NCBI RefSeq assembly: GCF_022023855.1
Contig: NZ_CP059450.1
Location: 942,001 to 1,006,000, forward strand
Length of the DNA: 64,000 nt
Source: Azospirillum brasilense
Lineage (GTDB): Bacteria; Pseudomonadota; Alphaproteobacteria; Azospirillales; Azospirillaceae
Direction of reading: 5' to 3'
This document shows, in pieces, positions 36,563 to 45,342 of this stretch (its first letter is position 1; each line of letters starts with the position of its first letter). Made by a program: the position numbers and the translations under genes. The notes under the pieces are model-generated. The model searched no databases, was not told where the DNA came from, and saw only the letters and a list, made by a program, of their open reading frames with translations.

Positions 36563-37774
36563 TCAGCACCGTCCGGAACCGAACCGCACCGGGTTGTCAG
36601 CCGCACCGGCCGGGACGGGAAAGCCATGCTGCCGAGCCGCCCGCACCACCACCAGCGTCGCCGCCAGCAACACCAGCAGGGTTGGCGCGAACGCACCGAC
36701 GCCCAGCCCTCCGAGCAACACGCCCCCAACGATGCCGCCACCGGCGATCGCCGTGTTCCAAGTGGTGACCAGCATGGACTGCGCGATGTCCGCGGCGTCT
36801 CCCGCCGTCTTTGCCAGCGCCGTCTGGAACAACGTCGCCGCACCGCCGAAGGCCGAGCCCCAGGCGGCCACCGCCACGAACACCACGGCCGGCACCTCAC
36901 CCGCCGTCCCGAGCGCCAGCGCGGACAGGCCGAACACGGCCGTGCTGGCGAGCGTGAGCGCGCGCAGATGGCGGTCGATCAGCACGCCGATGATCCAGAT
37001 GCCCAGGAGCGAGGCGACGCCGAACACCAGCAGCACCAGATCCGTGCGCCCGGCCATGCCCGCCGCCGCCAGGAACGGTGCGATGTAGGTGTAGAGGATG
37101 TTGTGCGCCAGAACGAAGGCCAGCACCGCGAACAGCACCGGACGCACGCCGGCCAGGGTGAAGACACGCCCCAGCGAAAGCCGCTCGCCCATCCTCTGCC
37201 CGGCAAAATCCGGCACCGTCACGCGCACCCACACCATGAGCAGCAGCGCCAGGGCGCTCATGAGGCCAAAGCACGTCCGCCATCCCAGCAGGCTGCCGAG
37301 GAAGGTGCCGGCCGGCACGCCCAGCGACAGCGCCAATGGCGTGCCGACCATCGCGATTGCGATGGCGCGTCCCTTCTGCCGCTCGGGCACCATGCGCGCG
37401 GCATAGCCGGCCAGCAGCGCCCACAGCAGCCCGGCCGACATCCCCGCCAGGAAGCGCGCCACCATCGTCAGCGCGTAGCTGCCGGAAAGCGTCGTGACGG
37501 TGTTGGCGACGACGAAGCCCGCGATGGCGGTCAACAGCAATGGGCGACGGCGCAGGCCCTGCGTGGCCACAGTCAGCGGAATCGCTGCCAACAGAGACCC
37601 GATGGCGTAGATCGTGACCGTCTGGCCGACCCAGGCCTCGGACACCGCCAGCCCCTGTGCCATCTGCGACAGCAGTCCGGCTGGCAGCGCTTCGGTCAGG
37701 ATGGTGATGAAGGCCGCCATCGCCAGCGCCAGCAGGGACGCCAGCGGCAGGCGGTCGGTGCCGGCGGCCCTCAT
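36563..37774 (-). CDS. MFS transporter, DHA1-like
   Basis: This 403-residue membrane protein has about 12 hydrophobic segments and the MFS features ALPAGLLSQMAQGLAVSE, RFLAGMSAGLLWALLAGYAARM near the N-terminal half and a conserved WRTCFGLMS. It resembles the sugar-efflux/drug-efflux DHA1 group. The ATG at 37774 overlaps the stop of the small upstream ORF in an ATGA. The longer frame upstream is the read-through of that ORF's other frame. It is the last of three translationally coupled genes and probably exports a product or drug. Confidence 0.88.
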   Translation of the reverse strand: MRAAGTDRLPLASLLALAMAAFITILTEALPAGLLSQMAQGLAVSEAWVGQTVTIYAIGSLLAAIPLTVATQGLRRRPLLLTAIAGFVVANTVTTLSGSYALTMVARFLAGMSAGLLWALLAGYAARMVPERQKGRAIAIAMVGTPLALSLGVPAGTFLGSLLGWRTCFGLMSALALLLMVWVRVTVPDFAGQRMGERLSLGRVFTLAGVRPVLFAVLAFVLAHNILYTYIAPFLAAAGMAGRTDLVLLVFGVASLLGIWIIGVLIDRHLRALTLASTAVFGLSALALGTAGEVPAVVFVAVAAWGSAFGGAATLFQTALAKTAGDAADIAQSMLVTTWNTAIAGGGIVGGVLLGGLGVGAFAPTLLVLLAATLVVVRAARQHGFPVPAGAADNPVRFGSGRC

Positions 37775-37890
37775 CGTCCAGCCCCCAGCATGAGGCGTTC
37801 CGCGTCCTCGACGGACCGCGCGACGATCTCCTTGCCGGTGATGCCGCCGCGAAACACGATGGCAGCCATCCTTGCGGATGTCGCCGTCAT
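37771..37890 (-). CDS. 39-residue translationally coupled ORF
   Basis: This short frame starts in the TGATG that ends the serine hydrolase gene (stop 37892-37890, ATG 37890-37888) and ends in the ATGA that starts the MFS gene. The product is basic and contains IVFRGGITGKEIVARS, with no membrane segment. It matches nothing I know. The double overlap is exactly what is seen for coupled operon genes, so it is probably translated, if only to carry ribosomes to the MFS start. Confidence 0.5.
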   Translation of the reverse strand: MTATSARMAAIVFRGGITGKEIVARSVEDAERLMLGAGR

Positions 37891-39080
37891 CACCGATCCT
37901 CCAGCGCGCCGTAGACCGCATCGCGCAGATCCGTGACGAAGCGGCCGGACATGCCTTCGTACAGCGTGTTGGTGAAGGCGACGACGCTCAGCCCGCGCGC
38001 CCGATCCACGAACCAAGCATGGCCGTAGGCGCCGCCCCACCGCCAAGTGCCCGGCGATTCCGGCGATGCGGCAAGCCGAGGGTCGCGCAGCACCGAAAAG
38101 CCCAAGCCGAAGCCGAAGCCCGGGGCATTGGGCAGCTCCATCCCGCCGGTCTGGTCTCGCCCCATTTCCCCGATCAGATCACCGGGCAGCAGCGCGCCGC
38201 CGCCCCGGCGCAAGGTTTCCAGCAGGCGCAGAAAGTCCCCGGCGGTGCCCGCCATGCCGGCGCCACCCGACGGGAAAGCCGACGTGTCGAAGATGCGGGC
38301 CGGGCTGTAGGCAATGCCGACGGCGCCGTCGAAAGGCGAAACCGTCTCGCCCTCGGCCAGCCGGTGCGGCTGCGGCGCATCGCTCACATAGGCGGTGGCC
38401 ACACGACGGGGATCGCGGACGGTGAAGCCGGTTTCGGTCATGCCAAGCGGGCCGGTCACCAGCCGCGTCACGGCCTCGTCCAGCGGCGTGCCGCCGACGC
38501 GCGCGATCAGCGCGCCCAGCACATCGGTTGCCAGTGAATAGCCCCAAGCCTTGCCCGGCTCGTACAGCAGCGGCACGCTGGCGAGCCGACGCAGATTTTC
38601 CTCGAGGGTGATGCCGGACGCATCCATGCCATCCGACACGCCCGCCCGAGCATAGGGGCCGTTTTCGTCGGCTTCGAGGAAGCGGTAACCGAGACCGGCC
38701 GTGTGATTGAGCAACTGCCGCACCGTGATGCGCGCCGGGCGGCCATCGGCCAGCGCGGAGCGGAACTCGGGCAACCAAGTGTCGATGCCGGCGTCCAGGT
38801 CGAGCCGCCCCTGCGCCACCAGGACCAGCGCGGCGGTGGCGACGATGGGCTTGCTCACCGAAGCCAGCCGGAACACCGACCCGACGGTCAGCGGCCGCGC
38901 GCTTTCACGGTCGGCCAGTCCAGTGGCCTGCTGGTGGATCAGTTCGCCGTCACGGGCGACCAGAACGACGGCACCGACCAGTCGCCGGTCGTCCACGGCC
39001 TGCTGGACGACGGCATGGATGCGGGTGGAGAGATGGGTGGACGGAGCAGCGTGATGCAGAGGAGATGGCGAGTTCGTCAT
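37890..39080 (-). CDS. Beta-lactamase-fold serine hydrolase (EstB/class C-like)
   Basis: This 396-residue hydrolase has the SxxK catalytic motif S74-V-S-K77 (RLASVSKP), a Tyr-containing WGYSLATDVLG near residue 185, and a GGAGMAGTAGDFLRLLETL helix typical of the esterase/penicillin-binding-like family. There is no clear signal peptide, so it is probably a cytoplasmic esterase or amidase rather than a resistance enzyme. It is divergent from a LysR regulator with a palindromic site between and is the first gene of the run serine hydrolase - small ORF - MFS transporter. Confidence 0.88.
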   Translation of the reverse strand: MTNSPSPLHHAAPSTHLSTRIHAVVQQAVDDRRLVGAVVLVARDGELIHQQATGLADRESARPLTVGSVFRLASVSKPIVATAALVLVAQGRLDLDAGIDTWLPEFRSALADGRPARITVRQLLNHTAGLGYRFLEADENGPYARAGVSDGMDASGITLEENLRRLASVPLLYEPGKAWGYSLATDVLGALIARVGGTPLDEAVTRLVTGPLGMTETGFTVRDPRRVATAYVSDAPQPHRLAEGETVSPFDGAVGIAYSPARIFDTSAFPSGGAGMAGTAGDFLRLLETLRRGGGALLPGDLIGEMGRDQTGGMELPNAPGFGFGLGFSVLRDPRLAASPESPGTWRWGGAYGHAWFVDRARGLSVVAFTNTLYEGMSGRFVTDLRDAVYGALEDR

Positions 39081-39157
39081 GGCTGGTGCCTCGATGCGAT
39101 CGGCAATGCCCCGACGATAGAAATCTCTCGATTAAAGAAAAAGTAGGCTACATTTCC

Positions 39158-39173
39158 TTGTTGTGCGGAACAA
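39158..39173. promoter_or_regulatory. Candidate LysR-type binding site
   Basis: TTGTT-N6-AACAA is a perfect inverted repeat in the 124-base AT-rich gap between the divergent serine hydrolase and LysR genes. The site is compatible with the T-N11-A rule of LysR regulators and lies 32 bases before the LysR start codon. Confidence 0.5.
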
Positions 39174-39204
39174 ACAGTCCGCAATCACCTAGGGGATGCC
39201 GATC

Positions 39205-40134
39205 ATGGACAGCCTGAACGGCTTCATGGTGTTCGTGCAGGTCGCCGAGACCCGCAGCTTCGTCGCCGCCGGCCGGCTGCTGGGCGTGTCGGCCTCGGCT
39301 GTGGGCAAGAGCGTGGCGCGGCTGGAAGAGAAGCTGGGCGTGCGGCTGTTCCATCGCAGCACGCGCAGCGTCACGTTGACAGCCGAGGGGACGCTGTTCC
39401 TGGAGCGCAGTCGTCGCATCCTGGCCGAGATCGAAGCCGCGGAACTGGAGTTGTCGCAGCTCACGGCCGCGCCGCGCGGTCGCCTGCGGGTGAGCCTGCC
39501 GCTGGTCAGTTCGCTGATGCTGCCGGTGCTCGGCGAGTTCATGCGCGCCTATCCCGCGATAGAGTTGGACCTGGATTTCACCGACCGCATGGTCGATGTC
39601 ATCGAGGAGGGCTTCGACGCCGTGGTGCGCACGGGCGAGCCGGCCGACTCACGGCTGTCGGCACGTCGGCTTGGCAGCTTCCAGATGCATCTGGTCGCCT
39701 CGCCGGATTACCTGGCGCGGCGGGGCGTACCGCAAACCCCCGCCGATCTTCTGCAGCAAACCTGCCTGCACTACCGCTTTCCCAACAGCGGCAAGCTGGA
39801 GGTCTGGGCGCTGCGGCAACCCCCCGGCGAGCCCGAACTGCAACTGCCCACCTCGATGATCTGCAACAACATCGAGACGCGCGTGTGCTTCGCGCTGCAA
39901 GGTCTGGGAATCGCCTTCCTGCCGGACTTCGCCATCCGCGAGCCCTTGGCCGATGGACGGCTGGTGCCGATCCTGACCGATTATGTGGAACGCACCGGCC
40001 TCTTCCACGTGCTGTGGCCGGCAAGCAAGCACCCCTCGCCAAAGGTCCGGGCGCTGGTCGACTTCCTCTGCGCCAGGGTGTTCCCAACAACGAAGAGCAA
40101 GGCGTCCAAGCCCGAAGACCAGCCCCGGAGGTGA
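39205..40134 (+). CDS. LysR-family transcriptional regulator
   Basis: This 309-residue protein has an N-terminal winged helix (VAAGRLLGVSASAVGKSVARLEEKLG, residues about 17-42; then LFHRSTRSVTLTAEG) and a periplasmic-binding-like effector domain with VVRTGEPADSRLSARRLG. It most resembles the CrgA/DmlR-like group. AGGGGA at 39191 lies 8 bases before the ATG at 39205; an ATG at 39196 overlaps that site, so I prefer 39205. It is divergent from the serine hydrolase operon, its probable target. Confidence 0.92.
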   Translation: MDSLNGFMVFVQVAETRSFVAAGRLLGVSASAVGKSVARLEEKLGVRLFHRSTRSVTLTAEGTLFLERSRRILAEIEAAELELSQLTAAPRGRLRVSLPLVSSLMLPVLGEFMRAYPAIELDLDFTDRMVDVIEEGFDAVVRTGEPADSRLSARRLGSFQMHLVASPDYLARRGVPQTPADLLQQTCLHYRFPNSGKLEVWALRQPPGEPELQLPTSMICNNIETRVCFALQGLGIAFLPDFAIREPLADGRLVPILTDYVERTGLFHVLWPASKHPSPKVRALVDFLCARVFPTTKSKASKPEDQPRR

Positions 40135-40209
40135 GGGCCCGGCGCTGCCGAAGCAACCTCATGCGTGGCCTCGATCACCGAGGGCGGGCGGTCGATTCAG
40201 CTCGGAGCG

Positions 40210-40857
40210 TTACGGTTGGTCTCCGTACAGCCGATTGCTCGGGTAGCCGGGCACCGGTTCGGCCGCCAACCCGCGGCACAGGAGAGCCGCCGACGCCTGC
40301 GCGATCTCGTCGATGGTCCAGGCCCCCTCGGGCCGATGCCATTTCGTCACCCAGTTTGCGGCCCCCAGGACGGAGAAGACGGCGAATTTCGGATCGCAGC
40401 GCAGGATGCTGCCATCCGTCACCCCGGCGCGCACGACGTCCTGCAAGCGGCGCTCGAAGGCATCGCGCTTCTCGATCACCACCTGCAACTGTTCGTCGCT
40501 GAGCGACCGTTCCTCCAAGATGACGACGCTGAAGCTGTCCTCGCCGATGATCGAGATGACGTAAGCGACGAGGCTGCGCCGCAACCGCTCAAGACCGTTC
40601 AGTGACGGGTCGGTGCAGATGGTCTCCAGCGCTTGGTCGGCTGCGGCAAGATGGCATTGAAAAAGCAAATCCTGCTTGTTCTTGACGTAATAATAGAGCG
40701 TGGCCTTAGATACTCCGAGTATGTCGGCAATATCGACCAAAGATGTTCCATGATAGCCGTTTCGACGGAAGGCCGCGGCAGCAACTTTATAAAGCACCTC
40801 AAGCTTGAGGCTTCTTTGCTGCTCAGGGTTGAGGACAGATTTGTTCCAGCGTGCCAT
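40210..40857 (-). CDS. TetR-family regulator of the acyl-CoA/Liv cluster
   Basis: This 215-residue regulator has a TetR DNA-binding domain (AAAAFRRNGYHGTSLVDIADI, then VSKATLYYYVKNKQDLL) and an all-helical ligand domain. The start is the ATG at 40857; the upstream extension lacks features. It is divergent from the MaoC gene and a near-perfect 21-base palindrome lies between them. TetR regulators next to acyl-CoA genes (for example FadR/PsrA-like or PaaR-like) often respond to an acyl-CoA, which would fit this cluster. Confidence 0.9.
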   Translation of the reverse strand: MARWNKSVLNPEQQRSLKLEVLYKVAAAAFRRNGYHGTSLVDIADILGVSKATLYYYVKNKQDLLFQCHLAAADQALETICTDPSLNGLERLRRSLVAYVISIIGEDSFSVVILEERSLSDEQLQVVIEKRDAFERRLQDVVRAGVTDGSILRCDPKFAVFSVLGAANWVTKWHRPEGAWTIDEIAQASAALLCRGLAAEPVPGYPSNRLYGDQP

Positions 40858-41025
40858 GTCGTCCGTTGCCTCAGCCTTCGCGATGTACCGTGCCCCGCTC
40901 CACCAGCGTCCTTCCGTTGGAACACAACCGGGCGTTCCGATCAAGCCCAGATCAACCCCCGGGGCGTCGATTTGACTTTCAAGTTGAAAAGCCGTCTTAA
41001 GAGTTGACACGTCGATCCGCGAATC

Positions 41026-41046
41026 TGATTATTGACTCAACAATCA
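41026..41046. promoter_or_regulatory. 21-bp palindrome, likely TetR operator
   Basis: TGATTATTGA at 41026-41035 and TCAACAATCA at 41037-41046 pair at nine of ten positions about a central C. It lies 24 bases before the MaoC start codon and upstream of the TetR gene, where a repressor would block both promoters. Confidence 0.7.
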
Positions 41047-41069
41047 TGAATCGGGATTGGGGGGAGAGC

Positions 41070-41939
41070 ATGGACAACGCGACGAACAGGTCGCCGCGTG
41101 CCGAGCGCGCGCGCTGGGCGCCGCCGGGATTCAAATACCCGTCGCGCAGCGTCGCCCATTCCGCGGCCTATCAGGCGGAACGCCTGACCGCAGCCGACGT
41201 CGATCCCGCCCTTTACGGCGACCGGTACGAAGCCGGCCTGTTCGGGCTGGACTGCTTCGACTCGATGGTCGCCAGCGGCCTCGACATCGACGGCTACGTG
41301 TTCTTTTCGCAGGTCTATCGCCAGATCCGGCCGTCCAGGGTCGGGGAACCGCTGGCCGTGACCGGCTGGGTCCGCGACCTGCACCGGGTGAAAAAGGGCC
41401 ACAGCGTCACCGAACTCTACCACCTGACCGACGGCGAAGGCCGCGTCTGCATCGAGACCGAACTGACCGGCCTCCTCGCCGATCCGCCGGGACGGACGCC
41501 GCAGGCGTCCGGCGACGCGCCGCGAATGCCGCGACGGGCGGAGTTCCCGGCTGATGACTGGACCCTGCTGCGCGAGAAGCAGGTGACGCCCGACAAGGTC
41601 CGTGTCTTCTCCCAGGACGTCGGCAACGACATCCACTTCGACGAGGAGTTCGCGCGCCGTCACGGCTTCCGCGCGCCGCTGGCCCAGGGAATCATGACGG
41701 CGGTCTGGCTGTTGTCCGTTCTGGCGGACGAGCGTCCGCCGGCCGCCTTCGACGTCGAGGTGCGTTACCTGCGCCCGGTCTTCTGGGACTCCCACGCCAG
41801 CCTCTGGGTCCGCCGCTCCGCCGACGGTGCCCTCGAGATGGCGCAGAGCCGCAACGACGAGGGCAAGGTCACGGCCGACATGCGGGTGAGGTCGCTGTCC
41901 TACGACCCGGCGTCATCACAGACTGCGGCAGGGGGATGA
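41070..41939 (+). CDS. MaoC-like dehydratase (hot-dog fold)
   Basis: This 289-residue protein has two hot-dog halves. The first has FFSQVYRQIRPSRVGEPLAV and the second DKVRVFSQDVGNDIHFDEEF, then RRHGFRAPLAQGIMTAVWL. The second half has the MaoC hydratase signature (D..H.D..FA...G...P.A.G). It should hydrate an enoyl-CoA or dehydrate a 3-hydroxyacyl-CoA. Start 41070 follows GGGGAG. It opens the operon that continues into livHMGF, a binding protein, an acyl-CoA synthetase and AcuI. In that context 3-hydroxypropionyl-CoA dehydration to acryloyl-CoA is a plausible role, but that is inferred. Confidence 0.85.
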   Translation: MDNATNRSPRAERARWAPPGFKYPSRSVAHSAAYQAERLTAADVDPALYGDRYEAGLFGLDCFDSMVASGLDIDGYVFFSQVYRQIRPSRVGEPLAVTGWVRDLHRVKKGHSVTELYHLTDGEGRVCIETELTGLLADPPGRTPQASGDAPRMPRRAEFPADDWTLLREKQVTPDKVRVFSQDVGNDIHFDEEFARRHGFRAPLAQGIMTAVWLLSVLADERPPAAFDVEVRYLRPVFWDSHASLWVRRSADGALEMAQSRNDEGKVTADMRVRSLSYDPASSQTAAGG

Positions 41940-41943
41940 CGCC

Positions 41944-42828
41944 ATGTCGGCCATCATCGTCCAGCTCGTGGTGTCCGGCCTCCTGCTCGGCGGCATTTAC
42001 GCGCTGATCTCGATCGGTCTGACGCTGATCTTCGGCGTCTCCCGCATCAAGAACTTCGCCCATGGCGACTTCGTCATGGTCGGCATGTACCTGACCTATG
42101 TGCTGAACAGCTGGAGCGGTCTCGACTCCTACCTCGTCCTGCTGATCGTGACGCCGCTGATGTTCCTGTTCGGCCTTTTCCTGTCCTGGGCGATCATCCG
42201 GCCGATCCAGGGGGCGCCGCAGGTGGCGCAGATCTTCGCCACCGTCGGGCTGGGGCTGGTCCTGCAGAACGTCACGCTGATGATCTTCGGCGGCGATTTC
42301 CGCACCACCGCGTCGGTGTTCGCCGGCAAGGTGCTGCGGATCGGCGACATCGCCCTGCCGGCGCCGCTGCTGATCGCCTTCGCGGTCGCGATGGCGGTGG
42401 TCGCCGTCATCTATCTGTTCCTGAAGACGTCCTACACCGGCAAGGCGATGCGCGCGGTGGCGCAGGACCGGCGGTCGGCGTCGCTGATGAGCATCGACGT
42501 GAAGGGGATCGACCTGTTCACCTTCGGCCTCGGCACCGCCTGCGCCGGCCTGACCGGCGCCCTGCTGGCGCCGATGTTCCCGGTCTATCCGACGGTCGGC
42601 ATCAACCTCGTGCTGATCGCCTTCGTGGTGGTCGTGCTCGGCGGTCTGGGCAGCATCGCGGGCGCCCTGATCGGCGGCCTGGCGATCGGCCTGATCGAGA
42701 CACTGAGCGGTTTCTTCATCGGTTCCGAGATGCGCCAGATGGCTTACTTTCTCGTCTTCCTGGCCGTGCTTCTGCTCCGCCCCGCCGGGCTGTTCGGTCA
42801 GCGCGGCTCCGAAAAGCTGGGGGCCTGA
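41944..42828 (+). CDS. livH: Branched-chain amino acid-type ABC permease LivH
   Basis: This 294-residue membrane protein has about eight hydrophobic segments and the LivH signatures GLLLGGIYALISIGLTLIFG and AVAQDRRSASLMSIDVKGID. It begins four bases after the MaoC stop. It forms the channel together with LivM. The ligand is uncertain. Liv-type importers in Azospirillum relatives also carry amides and small organic acids, so the branched-chain name may mislead. Confidence 0.93.
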   Translation: MSAIIVQLVVSGLLLGGIYALISIGLTLIFGVSRIKNFAHGDFVMVGMYLTYVLNSWSGLDSYLVLLIVTPLMFLFGLFLSWAIIRPIQGAPQVAQIFATVGLGLVLQNVTLMIFGGDFRTTASVFAGKVLRIGDIALPAPLLIAFAVAMAVVAVIYLFLKTSYTGKAMRAVAQDRRSASLMSIDVKGIDLFTFGLGTACAGLTGALLAPMFPVYPTVGINLVLIAFVVVVLGGLGSIAGALIGGLAIGLIETLSGFFIGSEMRQMAYFLVFLAVLLLRPAGLFGQRGSEKLGA

Positions 42829-42831
42829 TCC

Positions 42832-43884
42832 ATGACGCTGACGTCCCTCCTGGCTCCCTACCGGCCGACCCGCAAGGGCCTTCTGCTGTCCCTGGCGATG
42901 GTCGCGGTCCTGGTGGCGCTGCCGTTGATCGCCGCCGATTCCTACACGCTGCACTTCCTCTGGAAGGTCCTGTTCTGGGCGCTGGCCGCCGCCGCCTGGA
43001 ACATCGCCGGCGGCTATGCCGGGCAGTTCTCGCTGGGCCATGCCGCGTTCTTCGGGCTTGGTGCCTACGGATCGACGCTGCTCTACATGCATTTCGGCCT
43101 GTCGCCCTGGATCGGCATGTTCGTCGGGGCGGCCGCGGCCGTGGCCTTCGCGACGCTGATCGGCGCGCTGACCCTGCGCCTTCAGGGGCCGTTCTTCGCG
43201 CTGGCCTCCATCGCCTTCGCCGAGGTGCTGCGCATCGCCATCGTCAACTGGCGTTCCTTCACCGGTGGGGCGGAAGGGCTGTCCCTGCCGTTCGACCCGA
43301 GCTTCGCCAACATGATGTTTTCCGACCGGCTCTGGTACGTCTACATCATGATGGCGGCGCTTCTGGTCGTGCTTCTCATCACCTACGTGCTGGAGCGCTC
43401 CTGGATCGGCTACGCCCTGGCGGCCATGCGCGAGAACGAGGAGGCGGCCGAGGCGCTGGGTATCGACACCGTGCGGACCAAGCTGTTCTCCATCGGCCTG
43501 TCGGCCTTCCTCAGCGCCATCGCCGGCACGCTCTACGCCAACTACATCCTGCTGATCGAGCCGTCCACCGTGCTCAGCATCGGCTTCTCGGTGGAGATCG
43601 CGCTGATCGCCATCATCGGCGGCATGGGCACGCCGCTCGGCCCCGTCCTGGGCGCGGTGCTCATCGTTCCGCTCAGCGAGTATCTCCGCGCGGAGTTCGC
43701 CGGCAGCCTTCAGGGCCTGTACCTGCTCGTCTACGGCGCGCTCCTCATCGTGATGGTCATCGTCCTGCCGCAGGGCCTGATGAGCGCCATCCGCGCGCCG
43801 CGCGCCACCGCCCGGCGCCTGCGCGGGGCGTTCGGCGGATCCACCCGTCGCCGTCCGGTCCGCGAGGAGAGCCGCCATGCTTGA
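42832..43884 (+). CDS. livM: Branched-chain amino acid-type ABC permease LivM
   Basis: This 350-residue permease has about nine hydrophobic segments and the LivM motif WNIAGGYAGQFSLGHAAFFG plus AMRENEEAAEALGIDT in the cytoplasmic loop. It starts 3 bases after livH, and its last bases overlap the start of livG (ATG at 43877). It pairs with LivH in one importer. Confidence 0.94.
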   Translation: MTLTSLLAPYRPTRKGLLLSLAMVAVLVALPLIAADSYTLHFLWKVLFWALAAAAWNIAGGYAGQFSLGHAAFFGLGAYGSTLLYMHFGLSPWIGMFVGAAAAVAFATLIGALTLRLQGPFFALASIAFAEVLRIAIVNWRSFTGGAEGLSLPFDPSFANMMFSDRLWYVYIMMAALLVVLLITYVLERSWIGYALAAMRENEEAAEALGIDTVRTKLFSIGLSAFLSAIAGTLYANYILLIEPSTVLSIGFSVEIALIAIIGGMGTPLGPVLGAVLIVPLSEYLRAEFAGSLQGLYLLVYGALLIVMVIVLPQGLMSAIRAPRATARRLRGAFGGSTRRRPVREESRHA

Positions 43885-44599
43885 AGTCCGGGGTATCAGC
43901 AAGCAGTTCGGCGGCCTCCGCGCCGTCAATGACGTCCATCTCCGCATTGGAGAGGGTGAGATCGTCGGCCTGATTGGTCCCAACGGGGCCGGCAAGACCA
44001 CGCTGTTCAACTGCATCGCCGGGGCCTTTCCGCCGACAGAGGGGCAGGTGCTGCTGGAGGGCAGGAGCATCACCGGTCTGAAGGCGCACCAGGTCTGCCG
44101 CGCCGGGCTGGCCCGCACCTATCAGATCGTGAAGCCGTTCGGCGGGCTGTCGGTGCTCGACAACGTGGTGGTCGGCGCGATCAACCAGACGCACAACATC
44201 GCCGAGGCCCGCCGCATCGCCGAGGAGGCGCTGGTCCTGACCGGGCTGGCCGACCGCCGCGACATGCCGGCCGCGAGCCTGCCGCTGCCCGGCCGCAAGC
44301 GCCTGGAAATCTCCCGCGCGCTGGCGACCCGGCCGAAGGTGCTGCTGCTGGACGAGGTCATGGCGGGCCTCAATCCGTCGGAGGTGGAGAAGGCCATCGT
44401 GCTGATCGAGGCCATCCGCGCGCACGGCATCAGCATCCTGATCATCGAACATCTGATGCGCGTCATCACGGCGGTCAGCGACCGGATCGTGGTCATGAAC
44501 CACGGCAGCAAGCTGGCCGAGGGGCTGCCGGCCGACGTGCTGAACGACAAGGCGGTGATCCAAGCCTATCTGGGGGAGGACTTTGGTGCTCACGGTTAG
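43877..44599 (+). CDS. livG: Branched-chain amino acid-type ABC ATPase LivG
   Basis: This 240-residue ATPase has Walker A GPNGAGKTT near residues 35-43, the signature LPLPGRKRLEISRALATRP near 138, Walker B LLLDEVMAGL, and the LivG-type N-terminal LEVRGISKQFGG. The signature reads LPLPG rather than the usual LSYGQQ, which is common in LivG. It overlaps livM by 8 bases and livF by about 14, so translation is coupled. Confidence 0.94.
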   Translation: MLEVRGISKQFGGLRAVNDVHLRIGEGEIVGLIGPNGAGKTTLFNCIAGAFPPTEGQVLLEGRSITGLKAHQVCRAGLARTYQIVKPFGGLSVLDNVVVGAINQTHNIAEARRIAEEALVLTGLADRRDMPAASLPLPGRKRLEISRALATRPKVLLLDEVMAGLNPSEVEKAIVLIEAIRAHGISILIIEHLMRVITAVSDRIVVMNHGSKLAEGLPADVLNDKAVIQAYLGEDFGAHG

Positions 44600-45287
44600 A
44601 AAGCTCGATGCCTTCTATGGCGAGATCCAAACCCTCCATGGAATCGATCTCGACGTCCGGGAAGGCGAGGTGGTCTCGGTCGTCGGCGCCAACGCAGCGG
44701 GAAAGACCACGCTGCTGAACGCCATTTCCGGGACGGTCGAACGGTACGGACGGGTGTCCTTCTTCGACCAGGACATCGGTGCCCTGCCGCCGCACGCGAT
44801 CGCCCGGCGCGGACTGGTCCAGGTGCCGGAGGGCCGGCGTCTGTTCCCCTTCATGACGGTGCGGGAGAATCTGGAACTCGGCGCCTTCGCTCCGCACGCC
44901 CGCGCCCACCGCGCGGAAAGTCTGGAGAAGGTCTTCGACCTGATGCCCCGGCTGCGGGAGCGCTCGGGCCAGCTCGCCGGGTCGATGAGCGGCGGTGAGC
45001 AGCAGATGTGCGCCATCGGCCGAGCGCTGATGGCGAAGCCGCGCGCCATCATGTTCGACGAGCCGACGCTGGGGCTCGCCCCGATCATGGTCGACGTCGT
45101 CTTCAAGCTGGTCCGCAGTATCAAGGAGACCGGCATCACCATCCTGCTGGTCGAACAGAACGTGAAGCATTCGCTCGCCATGTCGGACCGGGGCTATGTG
45201 CTGGAAAACGGCCACATCGTCCTGTCCGGCCCGGCTGCCGACCTGCTGACCGACCCGCGCCTGAAGGAAGCCTATCTCGGCGGCTGA
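44586..45287 (+). CDS. livF: Branched-chain amino acid-type ABC ATPase LivF
   Basis: This 233-residue ATPase has Walker A GANAAGKTT near residue 36, SMSGGEQQMCAIGRALM as signature near 136, Walker B MFDEPTLGLAP, and LVEQNVKHSLA as H-loop. The start is either a TTG at 44583 or a GTG at 44586. The ribosome site GGAGG at 44574-44578 favours the GTG. It overlaps the end of livG and completes the ATPase pair of the importer. Confidence 0.93.
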   Translation: MLTVRKLDAFYGEIQTLHGIDLDVREGEVVSVVGANAAGKTTLLNAISGTVERYGRVSFFDQDIGALPPHAIARRGLVQVPEGRRLFPFMTVRENLELGAFAPHARAHRAESLEKVFDLMPRLRERSGQLAGSMSGGEQQMCAIGRALMAKPRAIMFDEPTLGLAPIMVDVVFKLVRSIKETGITILLVEQNVKHSLAMSDRGYVLENGHIVLSGPAADLLTDPRLKEAYLGG

Positions 45288-45342
45288 TCCGCGGGCGGGC
45301 AACGGCGCGACGATACAAAACACAATGGGAGGAAAAACCATC

